DNA of 64,000 bases from Alteromonas sp. 1_MG-2023 (GCF_030547075.1 NZ_JAUOQH010000004.1:248001-312000), one strand, 5' to 3'. Counted from the stretch's first letter, positions 10,464 through 20,420 are shown. Notes: generated by a model from the letters alone, not told the origin. Numbers and translations are program-made.

Positions 10464-11807
10464 TTGAACGCTTTGGAATTGCGCGCCTCGTTAGCGCTGG
10501 CATCTGTTTATGTATTACGCATGCTGGGATTATTTATGGTGATGCCGGTATTAGCCGTCGCTGCTATGGATTATTCAGACTACTCACCGTTAATGGTGGG
10601 GTTAGCGGTGGGTGGATACGGTTTAACGCAGGCTGCTTTGCAAATTCCAATGGGTATGATGTCTGACAAATGGGGTCGAAAACCCGTTATTTTGTTCGGA
10701 CTGGCTGTATTTGCTTTCGGTAGTTTTATTGCCGCGAATGCCGACACCATGGCATGGCTTATTGTTGGCCGTATATTGCAAGGTGCAGGGGCTATAGCGG
10801 GTGCCATTATGGCGCTGGCAACTGACGTAAGCCGTGAAAGTCAGCGAGCAAAAGTATTAGCCATTATCGGCATCGCTATCGGGTTCTCGTTTTATATGGC
10901 AGTACTACTAGGGCCTTTAATTGCGAATAACTGGGGGCTTGCAGGCATATTTGCCATTACTGGCGTGCTGGCCATACTTTGTATGCCTTTAGTACAATGG
11001 GTTGTGCCCAATGGTGAAATACTCAGTAGCGGCGATACCTTACCTCAGAAGGGTCAACTTAAACGCTTGATATTCTCTTCACAGCTTTGGCGCTTAAACG
11101 TAAGTGTGCTTATTTTGCACATGCTGATAACTTTGTTGTTCGTACAACTGCCTTTAACCTTACTGCATTTCGACATGGCTCTGGATACCCATTGGACGGT
11201 GTACTTGCCAGTATTAGGTATTTCGGTGGTGGGATTAGTCATAATGATGGGCATGGCCAGAGGCCGCACACCAAAATCCTATCTACTTTTCGCCGTGGTG
11301 CTTATGGGGAGTGCGTTTGCAGCCCTTGCCATGAAAGATCACAGCTGGTGGGTAACCACAGCCGCTGTTGTATTGTTCTTTACTGGGTTTAACTATTTAG
11401 AAGCCAACTTTCCCTCTCTTGTTTCCAGTATTGCGCCAGCCGGTCAAAAAGGCACTGCAATGGGTATTTACGCTAGCTTCCAGTTCTTTGGCGCATTCTT
11501 AGGCGGTATGTTGTCTGGCTTTGTGACCGATATCTGGTCACCCGATATCGCCTATATGGTTGGTGCAGTAAGCACGTTGCTCTGGCTGTATGTCATTTTT
11601 GGGCTAAAGGAAGTTAGCCGAGTGAAGCGTGTCATGATGAACGGCACTTTCACTGCACAGCAGCAACATGCGTTAGAGAAAAATATTTCTGTGGTTCCCG
11701 GTGTTTTAGAAGTGACTTTAAACAGTCAAAATGGCACGGTATATTTAAAAGTGAATCGAGACTTCGATGCTACTCAAGCTAGAGCAGTAATCGACGGCTC
11801 TCAATAA
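10464..11807 (+). CDS. YajR-like MFS transporter with C-terminal YAM domain
   Basis: A 12-helix major facilitator transporter in the inner membrane. VLRMLGLFMVMPVLAV opens helix 1 and the loop motif GMMSDKWGRKPVILFG is the MFS signature. The last 70 or so residues form a soluble ferredoxin-like tail (from about TFTAQQQHALEKNISVVPGVLEVTLNSQNG), as in E. coli YajR. A TTG start was chosen because GAGGAA precedes it by ten bases and the N-terminus then matches YajR in length; an ATG 45 bases upstream has no ribosome-binding site. The transported compound is unknown. Confidence 0.85.
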   Translation: MNALELRASLALASVYVLRMLGLFMVMPVLAVAAMDYSDYSPLMVGLAVGGYGLTQAALQIPMGMMSDKWGRKPVILFGLAVFAFGSFIAANADTMAWLIVGRILQGAGAIAGAIMALATDVSRESQRAKVLAIIGIAIGFSFYMAVLLGPLIANNWGLAGIFAITGVLAILCMPLVQWVVPNGEILSSGDTLPQKGQLKRLIFSSQLWRLNVSVLILHMLITLLFVQLPLTLLHFDMALDTHWTVYLPVLGISVVGLVIMMGMARGRTPKSYLLFAVVLMGSAFAALAMKDHSWWVTTAAVVLFFTGFNYLEANFPSLVSSIAPAGQKGTAMGIYASFQFFGAFLGGMLSGFVTDIWSPDIAYMVGAVSTLLWLYVIFGLKEVSRVKRVMMNGTFTAQQQHALEKNISVVPGVLEVTLNSQNGTVYLKVNRDFDATQARAVIDGSQ

Positions 11808-11894
11808 CGGTTTACCTCTTATCTTCTTTTAGATATTTCTCTTTCCATATACTTGCTTAAATTGGCTGGTTTAACAACGTTAAGGATCGCGACC

Positions 11895-12491
11895 ATGATA
11901 GATTTATCGTCTTTCAAAGGTATTATTTTTGATATGGATGGCACCCTAGTCGATTCAATGGGCAGACATATCAACGCATGGCAGGTGACCTGTGAAGTGT
12001 TTGGCTATCCGTTCGATGCTGATTACATTCACAGCTTAGGCGGCGTACCAACACTCGAGACCGTTGAGATGTTGAATGCCAAATACAATAAACAAAATGA
12101 TGCAGAAGAAGTGGCTGGCTTTAAAAAGCGTACTTCGGAAAAATTACCCGATATTCCTACGTTAATTCCAGATACTCTTGCTGTATTTAATCATTACATT
12201 AAAAGTCATCCTATTTCAGTGGGCACGGGCTCTGACAGACAGCATGCCGAGTGGTTACTGGATCATCATAATATTATCAACCAATTAAAAGCATTGGTTA
12301 CTGCCGATGATGTGGTAAAAGGTAAGCCCCATCCTGAAACTTTTCTGATGGCAGCCAAAGCAATGAATGTGGCCCCTGAAGACTGTGTTGTATTCGAAGA
12401 TACTGAAATGGGTCAGCGGGCAGCATTAGATGCTGGGATGACATGTGTTATGGTTAAAGACGGTAAGATTGTTAATTCATTGGCTGGTTAA
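11895..12491 (+). CDS. HAD-superfamily sugar-phosphate phosphatase, YqaB/beta-phosphoglucomutase-like
   Basis: A roughly 198-residue cytosolic HAD hydrolase. Motif I is IIFDMDGTLVDS near the N-terminus (nucleophile and acid Asp), motif II is SVGTGSDR, motif III lysine is in KGKPHPETF, and motif IV is VVFEDTEMG. The cap is the small helical type inserted after motif I, as in fructose-1-phosphate or sugar-phosphate phosphatases. AAGG lies about ten bases before the ATG; a TTG 42 bases upstream is also open but lacks such a site. The lipoprotein hydrolase follows 27 bases later, so they may share a transcript. Confidence 0.85.
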   Translation: MIDLSSFKGIIFDMDGTLVDSMGRHINAWQVTCEVFGYPFDADYIHSLGGVPTLETVEMLNAKYNKQNDAEEVAGFKKRTSEKLPDIPTLIPDTLAVFNHYIKSHPISVGTGSDRQHAEWLLDHHNIINQLKALVTADDVVKGKPHPETFLMAAKAMNVAPEDCVVFEDTEMGQRAALDAGMTCVMVKDGKIVNSLAG

Positions 12492-12518
12492 AAACAGGTA
12501 GCCGACAAGGATAGTGAT

Positions 12519-13385
12519 ATGACATTTTCGAAGCTACGCATGGCGGCAGTAGGGCTGATAGCACTAGGTTTAACATCCTGCGCAATTAATGTGACACCCA
12601 GCGCCTTTTTTCATCAAGACAATATATCAAAGCCGCTAACTACCACAAAGTTACACGCTGCTATTGAGCAAGATAAAACCTCTGCAGGTATTACCCAGGT
12701 TGAAATTAAAAATGAACAAGGGCTAACCTTACGAGGCGTTGCTGTGTCTTACGCTAAGCCGGTTGTGAATATCGTTTTTTATGCTGATAACCGCATGCCA
12801 GTGAGTGAGAACAACAGCGTTATTCATCGTTTAGGTAAAATACCAGCGAATATTCTTTGGATGGATTACCAAGGGGTGGGGGCCAGTGAAAAGTCTGAGA
12901 AGCTCAGCATTAATGCTATTAAAGCCGATGCATTAACGGTATTCGATTACGCCGAAGGTATTTTTGATAAATCGCTGCCCACTATTGTGCATGGCAGAGG
13001 GGTAGGGAGTTATTTTGCCAGTTATGTGGCGGCCAATAAGCCTATAGGCGGCCTAGTGCTCGACGGAGCCTTTAACAACATCTCTGATTTAATCGCGAAT
13101 ATGGTGCCAGGGTTTTCTAATTCGTTAACCAGCATGAAACTTCACCCTGAAGTACACCTAATGCAAATTGCGCCTATTCTGCGACATTATGAAGGGCCAC
13201 TTTGGTTATTGGTTGGCGAGAAAGATGTCATCACCCCATTTGAAATAAGTAAGCAATTATTGGCCACGGCTTCCAGTAAAGCTAAGTACATTAGTGTGGT
13301 ACCTGGTGCTACCCATAACGCCACCCTTAAGCACGACTTCGCAATAACAGAATACCAAAGGTTCATCAGTCATATAAGCCCGTAA
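12519..13385 (+). CDS. Alpha/beta-hydrolase lipoprotein
   Basis: A 288-residue predicted lipoprotein: MAAVGLIALGLTSC is a signal with a lipobox ending at Cys, so it is membrane-anchored in the periplasm. The core resembles an alpha/beta hydrolase: ILWMDYQGVGASEKSEK, IVHGRGVGSYFASYVAANK, LWLLVGEKDVITPFE and VPGATHNATL carry the usual acid and histidine loops. The nucleophile elbow reads GRGVGS, where Ser or Cys is expected between the glycines, so catalytic activity is doubtful. A binding or pseudo-enzyme role is possible. It ends at the GATC-rich gap. Confidence 0.7.
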   Translation: MTFSKLRMAAVGLIALGLTSCAINVTPSAFFHQDNISKPLTTTKLHAAIEQDKTSAGITQVEIKNEQGLTLRGVAVSYAKPVVNIVFYADNRMPVSENNSVIHRLGKIPANILWMDYQGVGASEKSEKLSINAIKADALTVFDYAEGIFDKSLPTIVHGRGVGSYFASYVAANKPIGGLVLDGAFNNISDLIANMVPGFSNSLTSMKLHPEVHLMQIAPILRHYEGPLWLLVGEKDVITPFEISKQLLATASSKAKYISVVPGATHNATLKHDFAITEYQRFISHISP

Positions 13386-13412
13386 CATAAAGGTTTATCG
13401 CACTTTTTAGCC

Positions 13413-13652
13413 TGTGGATAAAGTGTGGATCATCTTGTTAGTAACTCAATAATCTTCTGAATTGAACATAAGATCGTGATCTGATTAGACAAACTGGTCA
13501 GATCACGTTACCTCAATTAAATCAAGGGCTGTAGCAAGTTTATTTTAGATCGGTTGATAAGTAGATCTTTTATGCGGTTAGGATCGCGAGTAAAGCGGCA
13601 TTGGGGATAAAAATTTTAAATAACGGATCAAGCTCAGTTGGTTGTCAAGATC
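13413..13652. other. oriC-like GATC/DnaA-box cluster
   Basis: This gene-free stretch holds nine GATC sites (13428, 13472, 13478, 13501, 13548, 13564, 13582, 13626, 13649), where about one is expected by chance. TGTGGATAA at 13413-13421 is a perfect DnaA box on the minus strand (TTATCCACA), and TGTGGATCA at 13424-13432 is a near match. A perfect 10-bp inverted repeat, CGTGATCTGA/TCAGATCACG, spans 13475-13507 with a 13-base spacer. An AT-rich run lies near 13605-13623. Enterobacterial oriC has the same ingredients, but mnmG, mioC or dnaA are not here, so a secondary origin, relic or DnaA/SeqA-binding site is inferred. The rest of the gap up to 13820 shows nothing distinct. Confidence 0.5.
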
Positions 13653-13820
13653 TATAATGCATGAAATTTTCTAACAGATTTAAACTTACCTTCGTAATTT
13701 TTACCAATTATTTAAGGCAAGTGTCTAGAAAGATAGCGGGTCTAAATACTAATATACAAGGCTAAGTAGAGGGATAAGTAGCAGGCTAAATACAACTTGC
13801 AGAAAGGTAGCAGTAGCCCG

Positions 13821-14822
13821 TTAGAAACGAACTACTGAATCACGCTTAACAACCGTTGGCGTGTATTTAAAGGTAAGTCCTTCTTCCGGTTTTGCCCCTG
13901 CGGCGTATTTCAGCGCTAACTCAGCCGCTTTAGCTGCCATCATTTCTATTGGGTAGCGAAGCGTTGTCAGTTTCGGGCGACAATACTTAGCAAGCAATAC
14001 GTCATCATAGCCCATCACAGACACTTGTTCAGGTACGGCAATGCCGTGGTCTTGTAACATCGTCATTGCGCCTGATGCCATGGCATCGTTATAGGCAAGT
14101 ACCGCTGTAAATTCAGCACCTGTTGCCAGTAAGTTCTGCATCGCTAATTCACCACCTTCCTGATCTGGGGTTGCATATTCAATCATGCTCTCAGGTAAGG
14201 TAAGTTTGGCTGATTCAACGGCAGTTTTAATACCTTCAAGCCTGTGGTTAGGGTCATCTATACAATACTGACTGCTTATTACAGCGAGTTTTTTATGCCC
14301 TTGATTAATCGCGTGTTCGGCCATTAAGCGCCCACCGGTTATGTTGTCTAACCATACACACCGATTAGCAATTTCAGGGATGTAGCGGTTGATTAATACA
14401 AAGCCGGGTACTTGTTTAGAAAAATCGATAAGGGTTTTATCGTCTAGTGCTTTACTGTGAACCACCATGGCTTCAACGCGGTGCTCCAGTAAAATTTCGA
14501 TAGCGCGCAACTCGGTTTCTTTTTCAATAGAGCCGGCACTTAGTAAAATTTGAACGTTATTTTTTCTGGTGACAGTTTCTACCCCATGGGCAAGCATGGC
14601 GAAGAAAGGATCATGGAGTTCGGCTATTACTACGCCTAAAGATGCACTACGCTTGGTTACCAAGGCTCTTGCATTTGCATTGGGTCTATAACCCATTTCT
14701 TCCATGATAACTTTCACTCGTTGGCGAGTTTCTTTACCAACTTTAGGGCCGTTATTTATTACGCGGGAAACGGTTGCAAGTGATACACCTGCCGCTTGAG
14801 CAATGTCTTTAATTGTAGCCAT
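13821..14822 (-). CDS. LacI/GalR-family transcriptional repressor of the galactose genes
   Basis: A 333-residue LacI-family regulator. The helix-turn-helix and hinge occupy residues 1-60 (MATIKDIAQAAGVSLATVSR, VINNGPKVGKETRQRV, then MGYRPNANARALVTKRS). A periplasmic-binding-protein-like effector domain follows, with AVLAYNDAMASGAM and VSVMGYDDVLLAKYCRPKLTT. It is divergent from galM, and LacI-type palindromes with a central CG occur upstream of galM, galT, the alpha-galactosidase and the TonB receptor near 50.9 kb. It is therefore the likely galactose-responsive repressor of both loci. Confidence 0.9.
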   Translation of the reverse strand: MATIKDIAQAAGVSLATVSRVINNGPKVGKETRQRVKVIMEEMGYRPNANARALVTKRSASLGVVIAELHDPFFAMLAHGVETVTRKNNVQILLSAGSIEKETELRAIEILLEHRVEAMVVHSKALDDKTLIDFSKQVPGFVLINRYIPEIANRCVWLDNITGGRLMAEHAINQGHKKLAVISSQYCIDDPNHRLEGIKTAVESAKLTLPESMIEYATPDQEGGELAMQNLLATGAEFTAVLAYNDAMASGAMTMLQDHGIAVPEQVSVMGYDDVLLAKYCRPKLTTLRYPIEMMAAKAAELALKYAAGAKPEEGLTFKYTPTVVKRDSVVRF

Positions 14823-15009
14823 ACAGAAAAATTAGCAATTTTTATTAAGTTAAAGAAGTGAAGACACGCAGTTTAGGTTGGCCTGTAAGCATTTTTGCTA
14901 TCAATTCTAGCCATATTGGCTGCAACTATCCTCTGTTATGGCGTACAGCGTACAGTATATTTACAAAAAAACATAAAAATGTTCTGCGAAATAGCACTAT
15001 AAACAAGGT

Positions 15010-15025
15010 GAGAAAACGTATACCC
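15010..15025. promoter_or_regulatory. Putative GalR-type operator in the lacI-galM divergent region
   Basis: GAGAAAACGTATACCC is a degraded version of the palindrome GGTWAAACGTTTWACC found at three other promoters in the window. Its position could let the regulator control both itself and galM. A GCGTACA tandem pair lies just upstream at 14941-14955. Confidence 0.5.
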
Positions 15026-15106
15026 TCCTTGCTATTGAGGTCGTGCCAGCCTATAGGATAAAAAATGGTAATCTTCATTTCACGCAAAAAAGGTTAATGC
15101 ATTGTT

Positions 15107-16123
15107 ATGAATATTGAAGCGTCTGATTTTGGCGTAGTTGATGGTAAAACCGTCACGTTATACACATTAAGCAACTCTCAGGGTATGCAGGTTAAAATTC
15201 TGAATTATGGCGGTATTGTGCATGAGTTAAATGTACCCGATGCCCAAGGTAATCTGCATGCTTGCGTACAGTCTTATTCAACTATAGAAGGCTATGTGGA
15301 CGATCCTAGTTACCGAAATGCAATAGTAGGGCGTTTCGCTAACCGCATTGGGCATGGAAAGTTCACGTTAGAAGGTGCTGAGTATCACCTCGATAAAAAT
15401 GGGGGTGAACATAACTTGCACGGCGGTATTCCAGGTTTCCACAAAAAGATGTGGAAAGCTAAGGCAGAAACCCATGCAGACAGTGTTTCGTTATCTTTAA
15501 GCTTATCTAGCCCTGACGGCGAAGGAGGTTTTCCTGGCAACGTAGACGTTGAGGCTGTTTATACCCTAGATGATGCTAACACGTTATCGCTTTCATTGAA
15601 CGCTACTACAGACAAAGCGACCCCTTTCAGCCTTACTCAGCACGCCTATTTTACGCTAAGTAAAGATGCGACAGTGGAAAACACTCTTGTGCAAATTGAC
15701 GCAGAGCAGGTTACCGATGCAGACAGTACTTTATTGCCAACAGGCAAGCTAATAGAAGTAGCCGGTACGCCCTTCGACTTTAGCGCACTCACACGGGTGA
15801 ACGAAAACAGCGCAAAATCACATGATCTATATAATTTAGTGGGTGGGTACGATCATAACTTCGTATTAAATAAAGCGGTAGCTGGAAAGCCTCAGGCACA
15901 AGCCTTTGCTGAAGATACAAATTTGCAAATGGATTTATACACTGACTTACCGGGTATTCAGTTCTATACGGGTAGCTTAGAAACTGACAGTCAACTTGGC
16001 GCATTATGTTTAGAGCCTCAGCACTTCCCAGATGCACCTAATAAGCCAGAGTTTCCTGATTGTATCATTTATCCCGATAAACCCTTTACCGCTGAAATTC
16101 GGTATCAATTTAAACTGAGATAA
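15107..16123 (+). CDS. galM: Galactose mutarotase (aldose 1-epimerase)
   Basis: Interconverts beta- and alpha-D-galactose so that galactokinase can act, in the cytosol. The 338-residue length is normal. Catalytic-region motifs are visible: VGRFANRIGHGKFTLEG, LHGGIPGFHKKMWKA, SLTQHAYFTLS (the acid histidine region) and GGYDHNFVLN, with the catalytic Glu in LCLEPQHFPDAPNKPEF. It is the first gene of the gal set. An operator-containing gap of about 200 bp separates it from galT, so galT has its own promoter. Confidence 0.94.
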   Translation: MNIEASDFGVVDGKTVTLYTLSNSQGMQVKILNYGGIVHELNVPDAQGNLHACVQSYSTIEGYVDDPSYRNAIVGRFANRIGHGKFTLEGAEYHLDKNGGEHNLHGGIPGFHKKMWKAKAETHADSVSLSLSLSSPDGEGGFPGNVDVEAVYTLDDANTLSLSLNATTDKATPFSLTQHAYFTLSKDATVENTLVQIDAEQVTDADSTLLPTGKLIEVAGTPFDFSALTRVNENSAKSHDLYNLVGGYDHNFVLNKAVAGKPQAQAFAEDTNLQMDLYTDLPGIQFYTGSLETDSQLGALCLEPQHFPDAPNKPEFPDCIIYPDKPFTAEIRYQFKLR

Positions 16124-16216
16124 ATGAAAGATAGTGCATTTCAATTGTTAATTTAATTAACACTGTATTATCTTTATTCGATAATTGATAATCGTGAGCC
16201 CTTACTATATTATTGA

Positions 16217-16232
16217 GGGTAAACGTTTAACC
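16217..16232. promoter_or_regulatory. GalR-type operator upstream of galT
   Basis: GGGTAAACGTTTAACC is a near-perfect palindrome centred on CG, with one mismatch between half-sites, about 95 bp before the galT start. It matches the sites at 44201 and 51088. Confidence 0.75.
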
Positions 16233-16324
16233 TTTTTGGTTTGATTACACCTACTCACACAAAATTTATTTGGTGACGGTGTGGCAAAATTGCAACGAAA
16301 GCCAAATAAATAGTGAGAGGAATT

Positions 16325-17380
16325 ATGGGAAAGCCCTTCGACCCAACTGACGATCCACATCGCCGTTATAACCCATTGCTAGGTGAATGGGTTTTAGTGT
16401 CGCCACATCGCGCTAAGCGCCCTTGGCAAGGACAATCTGAAGAGCCTTCAAACGAGCAAAAGCCGTCATACGATCCCACTTGTTATTTGTGCCCGAGCAA
16501 TACTCGGGTAAACGGTGAAGTAAATCCTAGCTACACTGGCACGTTCGTTTTTGAAAATGACTTTGCTGCATTGAAAAAAGACACCCAGCAAGCCAGCGAA
16601 AAGAGTGGATTGTTTCAGTTTGAAACCGAGCAAGGTTGCAGCCGTGTTATCTGCTTCTCTCCCGATCACAGCAAAACGTTGCCGGAACTTACCGACGATG
16701 AACGCACTGAAGTGGTGAATTGTTGGAAAGCACAAACCGAAGAGCTAGGTAAAGAATTTACTTGGGTTCAGGTGTTTGAAAACAAAGGCTCAGCAATGGG
16801 ATGTTCAAACCCACATCCTCATGGTCAAGTATGGGCGCAGCAGCACTTACCTTCAGATCCGGCGAAAAAGCTGGTTCAACTTGGTCAATACTACGCAGAA
16901 AACCAACGCCCCATGCTGCTTGATTACGCCGAACAAGAAGTTGAAAAGCAGGAACGCGTAGTTTGCCAAAATGATGATTGGGTTGTTGTGGTGCCATACT
17001 GGGCTGCGTGGCCTTTTGAAACCTTATTGCTTCCACGCTTTAACGTACAGTCATTAGATAAAATAACCGATGCGCAATCTTACTCGTTGGCGCAAATTAT
17101 TGGTGATATCACCAGCCGTTACGACAACTTATTTGAAACGTCATTCCCGTATTCGATGGGCTGGCATAGTGCGCCGTTCGATAACGAAGCGCACCCAGAA
17201 TGGACTGTACACGCCCATTTCTTCCCACCACTGTTACGCTCAGCGAGTGTACGCAAATTTATGGTTGGCTACGAAATGATGGCTGAAGCTCAGCGTGACC
17301 TTACGCCCGAGCAAGCTGCAGACCGATTAAAAGCACTGCCTATAGTGCATTATAAGAAACGCGAGAACACCAATGGATAA
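16325..17380 (+). CDS. galT: Galactose-1-phosphate uridylyltransferase
   Basis: Swaps UMP between UDP-glucose and galactose 1-phosphate in the Leloir pathway. With the ATG preceded by GAGAGG the protein is 351 residues and begins [30 protein letters not shown] places the HPH triad at residues 164-166, the nucleophile position also seen in the E. coli enzyme. Zinc-ligand cysteines appear in CYLCPS near residue 53. A GTG twelve bases upstream is less likely. The galK start overlaps its last eight bases. Confidence 0.96.
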   Translation: MGKPFDPTDDPHRRYNPLLGEWVLVSPHRAKRPWQGQSEEPSNEQKPSYDPTCYLCPSNTRVNGEVNPSYTGTFVFENDFAALKKDTQQASEKSGLFQFETEQGCSRVICFSPDHSKTLPELTDDERTEVVNCWKAQTEELGKEFTWVQVFENKGSAMGCSNPHPHGQVWAQQHLPSDPAKKLVQLGQYYAENQRPMLLDYAEQEVEKQERVVCQNDDWVVVVPYWAAWPFETLLLPRFNVQSLDKITDAQSYSLAQIIGDITSRYDNLFETSFPYSMGWHSAPFDNEAHPEWTVHAHFFPPLLRSASVRKFMVGYEMMAEAQRDLTPEQAADRLKALPIVHYKKRENTNG

Positions 17381-18512
17381 CCAGTTACTTTCATCAGAAT
17401 TTACACGTTGTTTCGGCACCTTGCCTACGCTTATTGCCCACGCGCCAGGTCGAGTGAACCTAATCGGTGAGCATACCGACTACAACGAAGGGTTTGTGTT
17501 TCCAGCCGCCATTAACTTTGGTACGTGGGTTGCTGCATCAAAACGTGATGACAACGACATAGTAGTGACAGCCCTTGATTATGAAAATCAGCAAAACCAG
17601 TTTTCACTGGCTGATATTCAGTATGACGATAACCAAGGCTGGGCGAACTATGTGCGTGGCGTGGTAAAAGTCCTTAAAGATGCCTTACCTGATTTTGCTG
17701 GTGCTAATCTTGTTGTTACAGGCAACGTACCACAAGGCGCGGGCCTAAGTTCATCGGCGTCTTTCGAAATCGCTATTTTGAAAGCCCTTAGTGCTCTGTA
17801 TGAATTACCGCTAGACGGTGTTCAAGCGGCCTTACTTGGCCAGAAAGCTGAAAACACCTTTGTGGGTTGTTCGTGCGGCATTATGGATCAGTTAGTATCG
17901 GCCATGGGCCACGAAGGCAATGCAATGTTGCTTGATTGCCAATCACTGGCAATTGAACATTCCCCACTGCCTTCGTCACACCAAATTGTGATCATTAACT
18001 CAAATGTAAAACGTGGCTTGGTAGACAGCGAATACAATTTGCGTCGTGAACAGTGTGAACAAGGCGCGTCGTTATTAAGCGTTCCTTCGTTACGTGAAGC
18101 AACGATAGAAATGCTGGAAACCGCTAAGCCTCATATGCCTGAAGTGGTTTATCGCCGTGCCCGTCATATTATTACTGAAAACGCTCGTACATTAAGTGCA
18201 AGTGAAGCACTGAAGGTAGGTGATATCACTACGGTGAGCGAGGCGATGGCAGAATCTCATGTTTCTATGCGCGATGACTTTGAAATTACCGTACCGCCAA
18301 TTGATTACCTTGTAGAGATTATTGGTGAAGTATTAGGTAAAACCGGTGGCGTTCGCATGACTGGTGGCGGTTTTGGTGGCTGCGTTGTGGCGTTAGTTCC
18401 AACCGACTCAGTGGATGCGGTTAAGCAAGTGGTGTCCGACAAGTACTTCGACGAGACTGGCTACAAAGCCGATATTTATGTATGCACAGCGACTCAAGGT
18501 GCCTTTGCTTAA
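17373..18512 (+). CDS. galK: Galactokinase
   Basis: GHMP kinase that phosphorylates galactose at C1 with ATP. The 379-residue protein has the galactokinase signature [19 protein letters not shown] near residues 26-44, the ATP loop [13 protein letters not shown] near 120, [12 protein letters not shown] (catalytic Asp) and the C-terminal [10 protein letters not shown] motif. It is translationally coupled to galT by an eight-base overlap and followed by a strong terminator, so the symporter gene downstream needs its own promoter or read-through. No galE is in the window. Confidence 0.96.
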   Translation: MDNQLLSSEFTRCFGTLPTLIAHAPGRVNLIGEHTDYNEGFVFPAAINFGTWVAASKRDDNDIVVTALDYENQQNQFSLADIQYDDNQGWANYVRGVVKVLKDALPDFAGANLVVTGNVPQGAGLSSSASFEIAILKALSALYELPLDGVQAALLGQKAENTFVGCSCGIMDQLVSAMGHEGNAMLLDCQSLAIEHSPLPSSHQIVIINSNVKRGLVDSEYNLRREQCEQGASLLSVPSLREATIEMLETAKPHMPEVVYRRARHIITENARTLSASEALKVGDITTVSEAMAESHVSMRDDFEITVPPIDYLVEIIGEVLGKTGGVRMTGGGFGGCVVALVPTDSVDAVKQVVSDKYFDETGYKADIYVCTATQGAFA

Positions 18513-18562
18513 TTTCTTTATGTAATACACAAGCCTCCCGTTAACGATTACTTGTGCCCCTT

Positions 18563-18597
18563 GCGTTGTTTTGAATTTCAAGACAACGCTTTTTTTT
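18563..18597 (+). terminator. Rho-independent terminator after galK
   Basis: GCGTTGT (18563-18569) pairs with ACAACGC (18583-18589), the inner TTG/CAA extends the stem, and eight T follow. The rest of the gap to 18786 is AT-rich and no operator was seen in it. Confidence 0.9.
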
Positions 18598-18786
18598 GCC
18601 TTAAATTTATATTTCTTGTTCATCTAAGTTAATGAAATGTGATATTAATGATGCGCTTTTTGGCGAAGTCATAAAGAAAGTCATGGTGTGGACTTTAACT
18701 TTAATAATAATAATACCAATTGCCTTCATCGACCCTGCATCGAGAAAATTCGCACCGCAAAACTAAAATAATCGTTGGGAAAAACT

Positions 18787-20349
18787 ATGAAATTAGCATC
18801 GTTAGATATCACAGTGTTTGTGATCTATGTGGTGGCGCTTATCGGCATCGCATGGTGGGTATCAAGGGAAAAGCAGGGGCACGAAAAAGATACGAACGAC
18901 TACTTCTTAGCAGGCTCTAGCTTGCCATGGTGGGCAATAGGCGCCTCGCTGATTGCAGCAAATATATCGGCAGAGCAGATCATTGGTATGTCAGGTTCTG
19001 GCTACCAGCTGGGATTAGCTATTGCTTCTTATGAATGGATGGCAGCCATCACCCTCATTATTGTGGGAAAATACTTTTTACCTATCTTCTTAAAACATAA
19101 AATATATACCATGCCGCAGTTTCTAGAGCAGCGTTACGATCATCGCGTACGTAAAGTGATGGCGGTATTTTGGTTAGGTGTATATGTATTTGTAAACTTA
19201 ACCGCGGTCTTGTGGTTAGGCGCTTTGGCTATTAACACCATTGCTGGTGTGGACATGATTTACGGTATGATATTCCTAGGTGCTTTCTCGCTAGCGTATT
19301 CGTTATACGGCGGGCTAAAAGCCGTGGCACTTACCGACATTATTCAAGTGGTACTATTGATATTCGGTGGCCTGTTTTTATCGTATACCGCGCTTAATTT
19401 AATCAGTGGTGGTAATGGCCCTATTCAAGGCTTTATTGACTTAAGTAATCAGCTACCTGAAAAATTCGATATGATTTTATCGAAAGATAATCCGCATTAT
19501 ATGGACTTGCCGGGCATTTCCGTACTCATTGGTGGTATGTGGATAATGAACCTGTCGTACTGGGGCTTTAACCAATACATTATTCAGCGCACATTGGCGG
19601 CAAAAAGCTTACAAGAAGCCCAAAAAGGGATTGCGTTTGCGGCATTCCTTAAACTGTTAATGCCATTGATTGTGGTGTTACCAGGCATTGCGGCAGTGCT
19701 ATTAGTGCCGGACCTTTCAAAGCCTGATCAAGCCTACCCATCACTAATGAGCATGATGCCAGTAGGGTTAAAAGGAGTTATTTTTGCCGCGTTAGTAGCC
19801 GCAATAGTGTCGTCGTTAGCTTCGATGACCAACAGTGTATCGACCATATTCACTATGGATTTATACAAAGACAAACGCCCGAATGAAAGCCAACATCACT
19901 ATGTAAAAGTAGGCCGTATTGTTAGCTTTGTATCACTTATTATTGCCATGATTACCGCAAAACCATTATTGGGTAATTTCGATCAAGCCTTTCAATATAT
20001 ACAAGAATTTACAGGCTTCTTTACGCCAGGTATTTGCGCCCTGTTTGTATTGGGTATGTTCTGGAAGAAGACCACCGCAACCGGTGGATTGTGTGCGGCA
20101 CTAGGTTCGTTTGTACTTAGTATTGTATTCCGTCAATTCTGGCCTGAACTGCCGTTTATTGACCGTGTTGGTATCGTGTTCTTACTTTGTGTTTCTGTGG
20201 CAATCATTGTGTCGCTTGCCGAGAAAAAAGGTGTACATGAAAACGCGGTAGATTTAGATGAGGTCGAATTCGCTACAACGAAAGGGTTTAATATTGCCGC
20301 GTTCGCCGTAGTGTGTTTGCTTATCGCCTTCTACGGCGCTTGGTGGTAA
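18787..20349 (+). CDS. Sodium/galactose (glucose) symporter, vSGLT-like SSS family
   Basis: A 520-residue inner-membrane symporter of the solute:sodium symporter family with 14 or so helices. It closely follows the Vibrio vSGLT pattern as I remember it: AEQIIGMSGSGYQLGLAIASYEW in the substrate region, YWGFNQYIIQRTLAAKSLQEAQKG, and AAIVSSLASMTNSVSTIFTMDLYK in the sodium-site helix. Lying next to galTK, it most likely imports galactose. The ATG was chosen over a TTG twelve bases upstream because GGGA precedes it at a suitable distance. Confidence 0.9.
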   Translation: MKLASLDITVFVIYVVALIGIAWWVSREKQGHEKDTNDYFLAGSSLPWWAIGASLIAANISAEQIIGMSGSGYQLGLAIASYEWMAAITLIIVGKYFLPIFLKHKIYTMPQFLEQRYDHRVRKVMAVFWLGVYVFVNLTAVLWLGALAINTIAGVDMIYGMIFLGAFSLAYSLYGGLKAVALTDIIQVVLLIFGGLFLSYTALNLISGGNGPIQGFIDLSNQLPEKFDMILSKDNPHYMDLPGISVLIGGMWIMNLSYWGFNQYIIQRTLAAKSLQEAQKGIAFAAFLKLLMPLIVVLPGIAAVLLVPDLSKPDQAYPSLMSMMPVGLKGVIFAALVAAIVSSLASMTNSVSTIFTMDLYKDKRPNESQHHYVKVGRIVSFVSLIIAMITAKPLLGNFDQAFQYIQEFTGFFTPGICALFVLGMFWKKTTATGGLCAALGSFVLSIVFRQFWPELPFIDRVGIVFLLCVSVAIIVSLAEKKGVHENAVDLDEVEFATTKGFNIAAFAVVCLLIAFYGAWW

Positions 20350-20380
20350 AGAGCGACTGAAGGCAGAGAGTAAAAGGGAA

Positions 20381-20420
20381 TGGTTTGGGCGCGTAATCTA
20401 TCAAGCGCCCAATAAAACCA
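20381..20420. other. Long two-part hairpin downstream of the symporter
   Basis: TGGTTT-GGGCGC (20381-20392) pairs with GCGCCC (20405-20410) and AAAACCA (20414-20420). There is no T-run, so termination is uncertain. A second stem ACGGGAGA/TCTCCCGT lies at 20479-20508, and TTCAAATTTGAA at 20462-20473 is a perfect palindrome. Confidence 0.4.
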
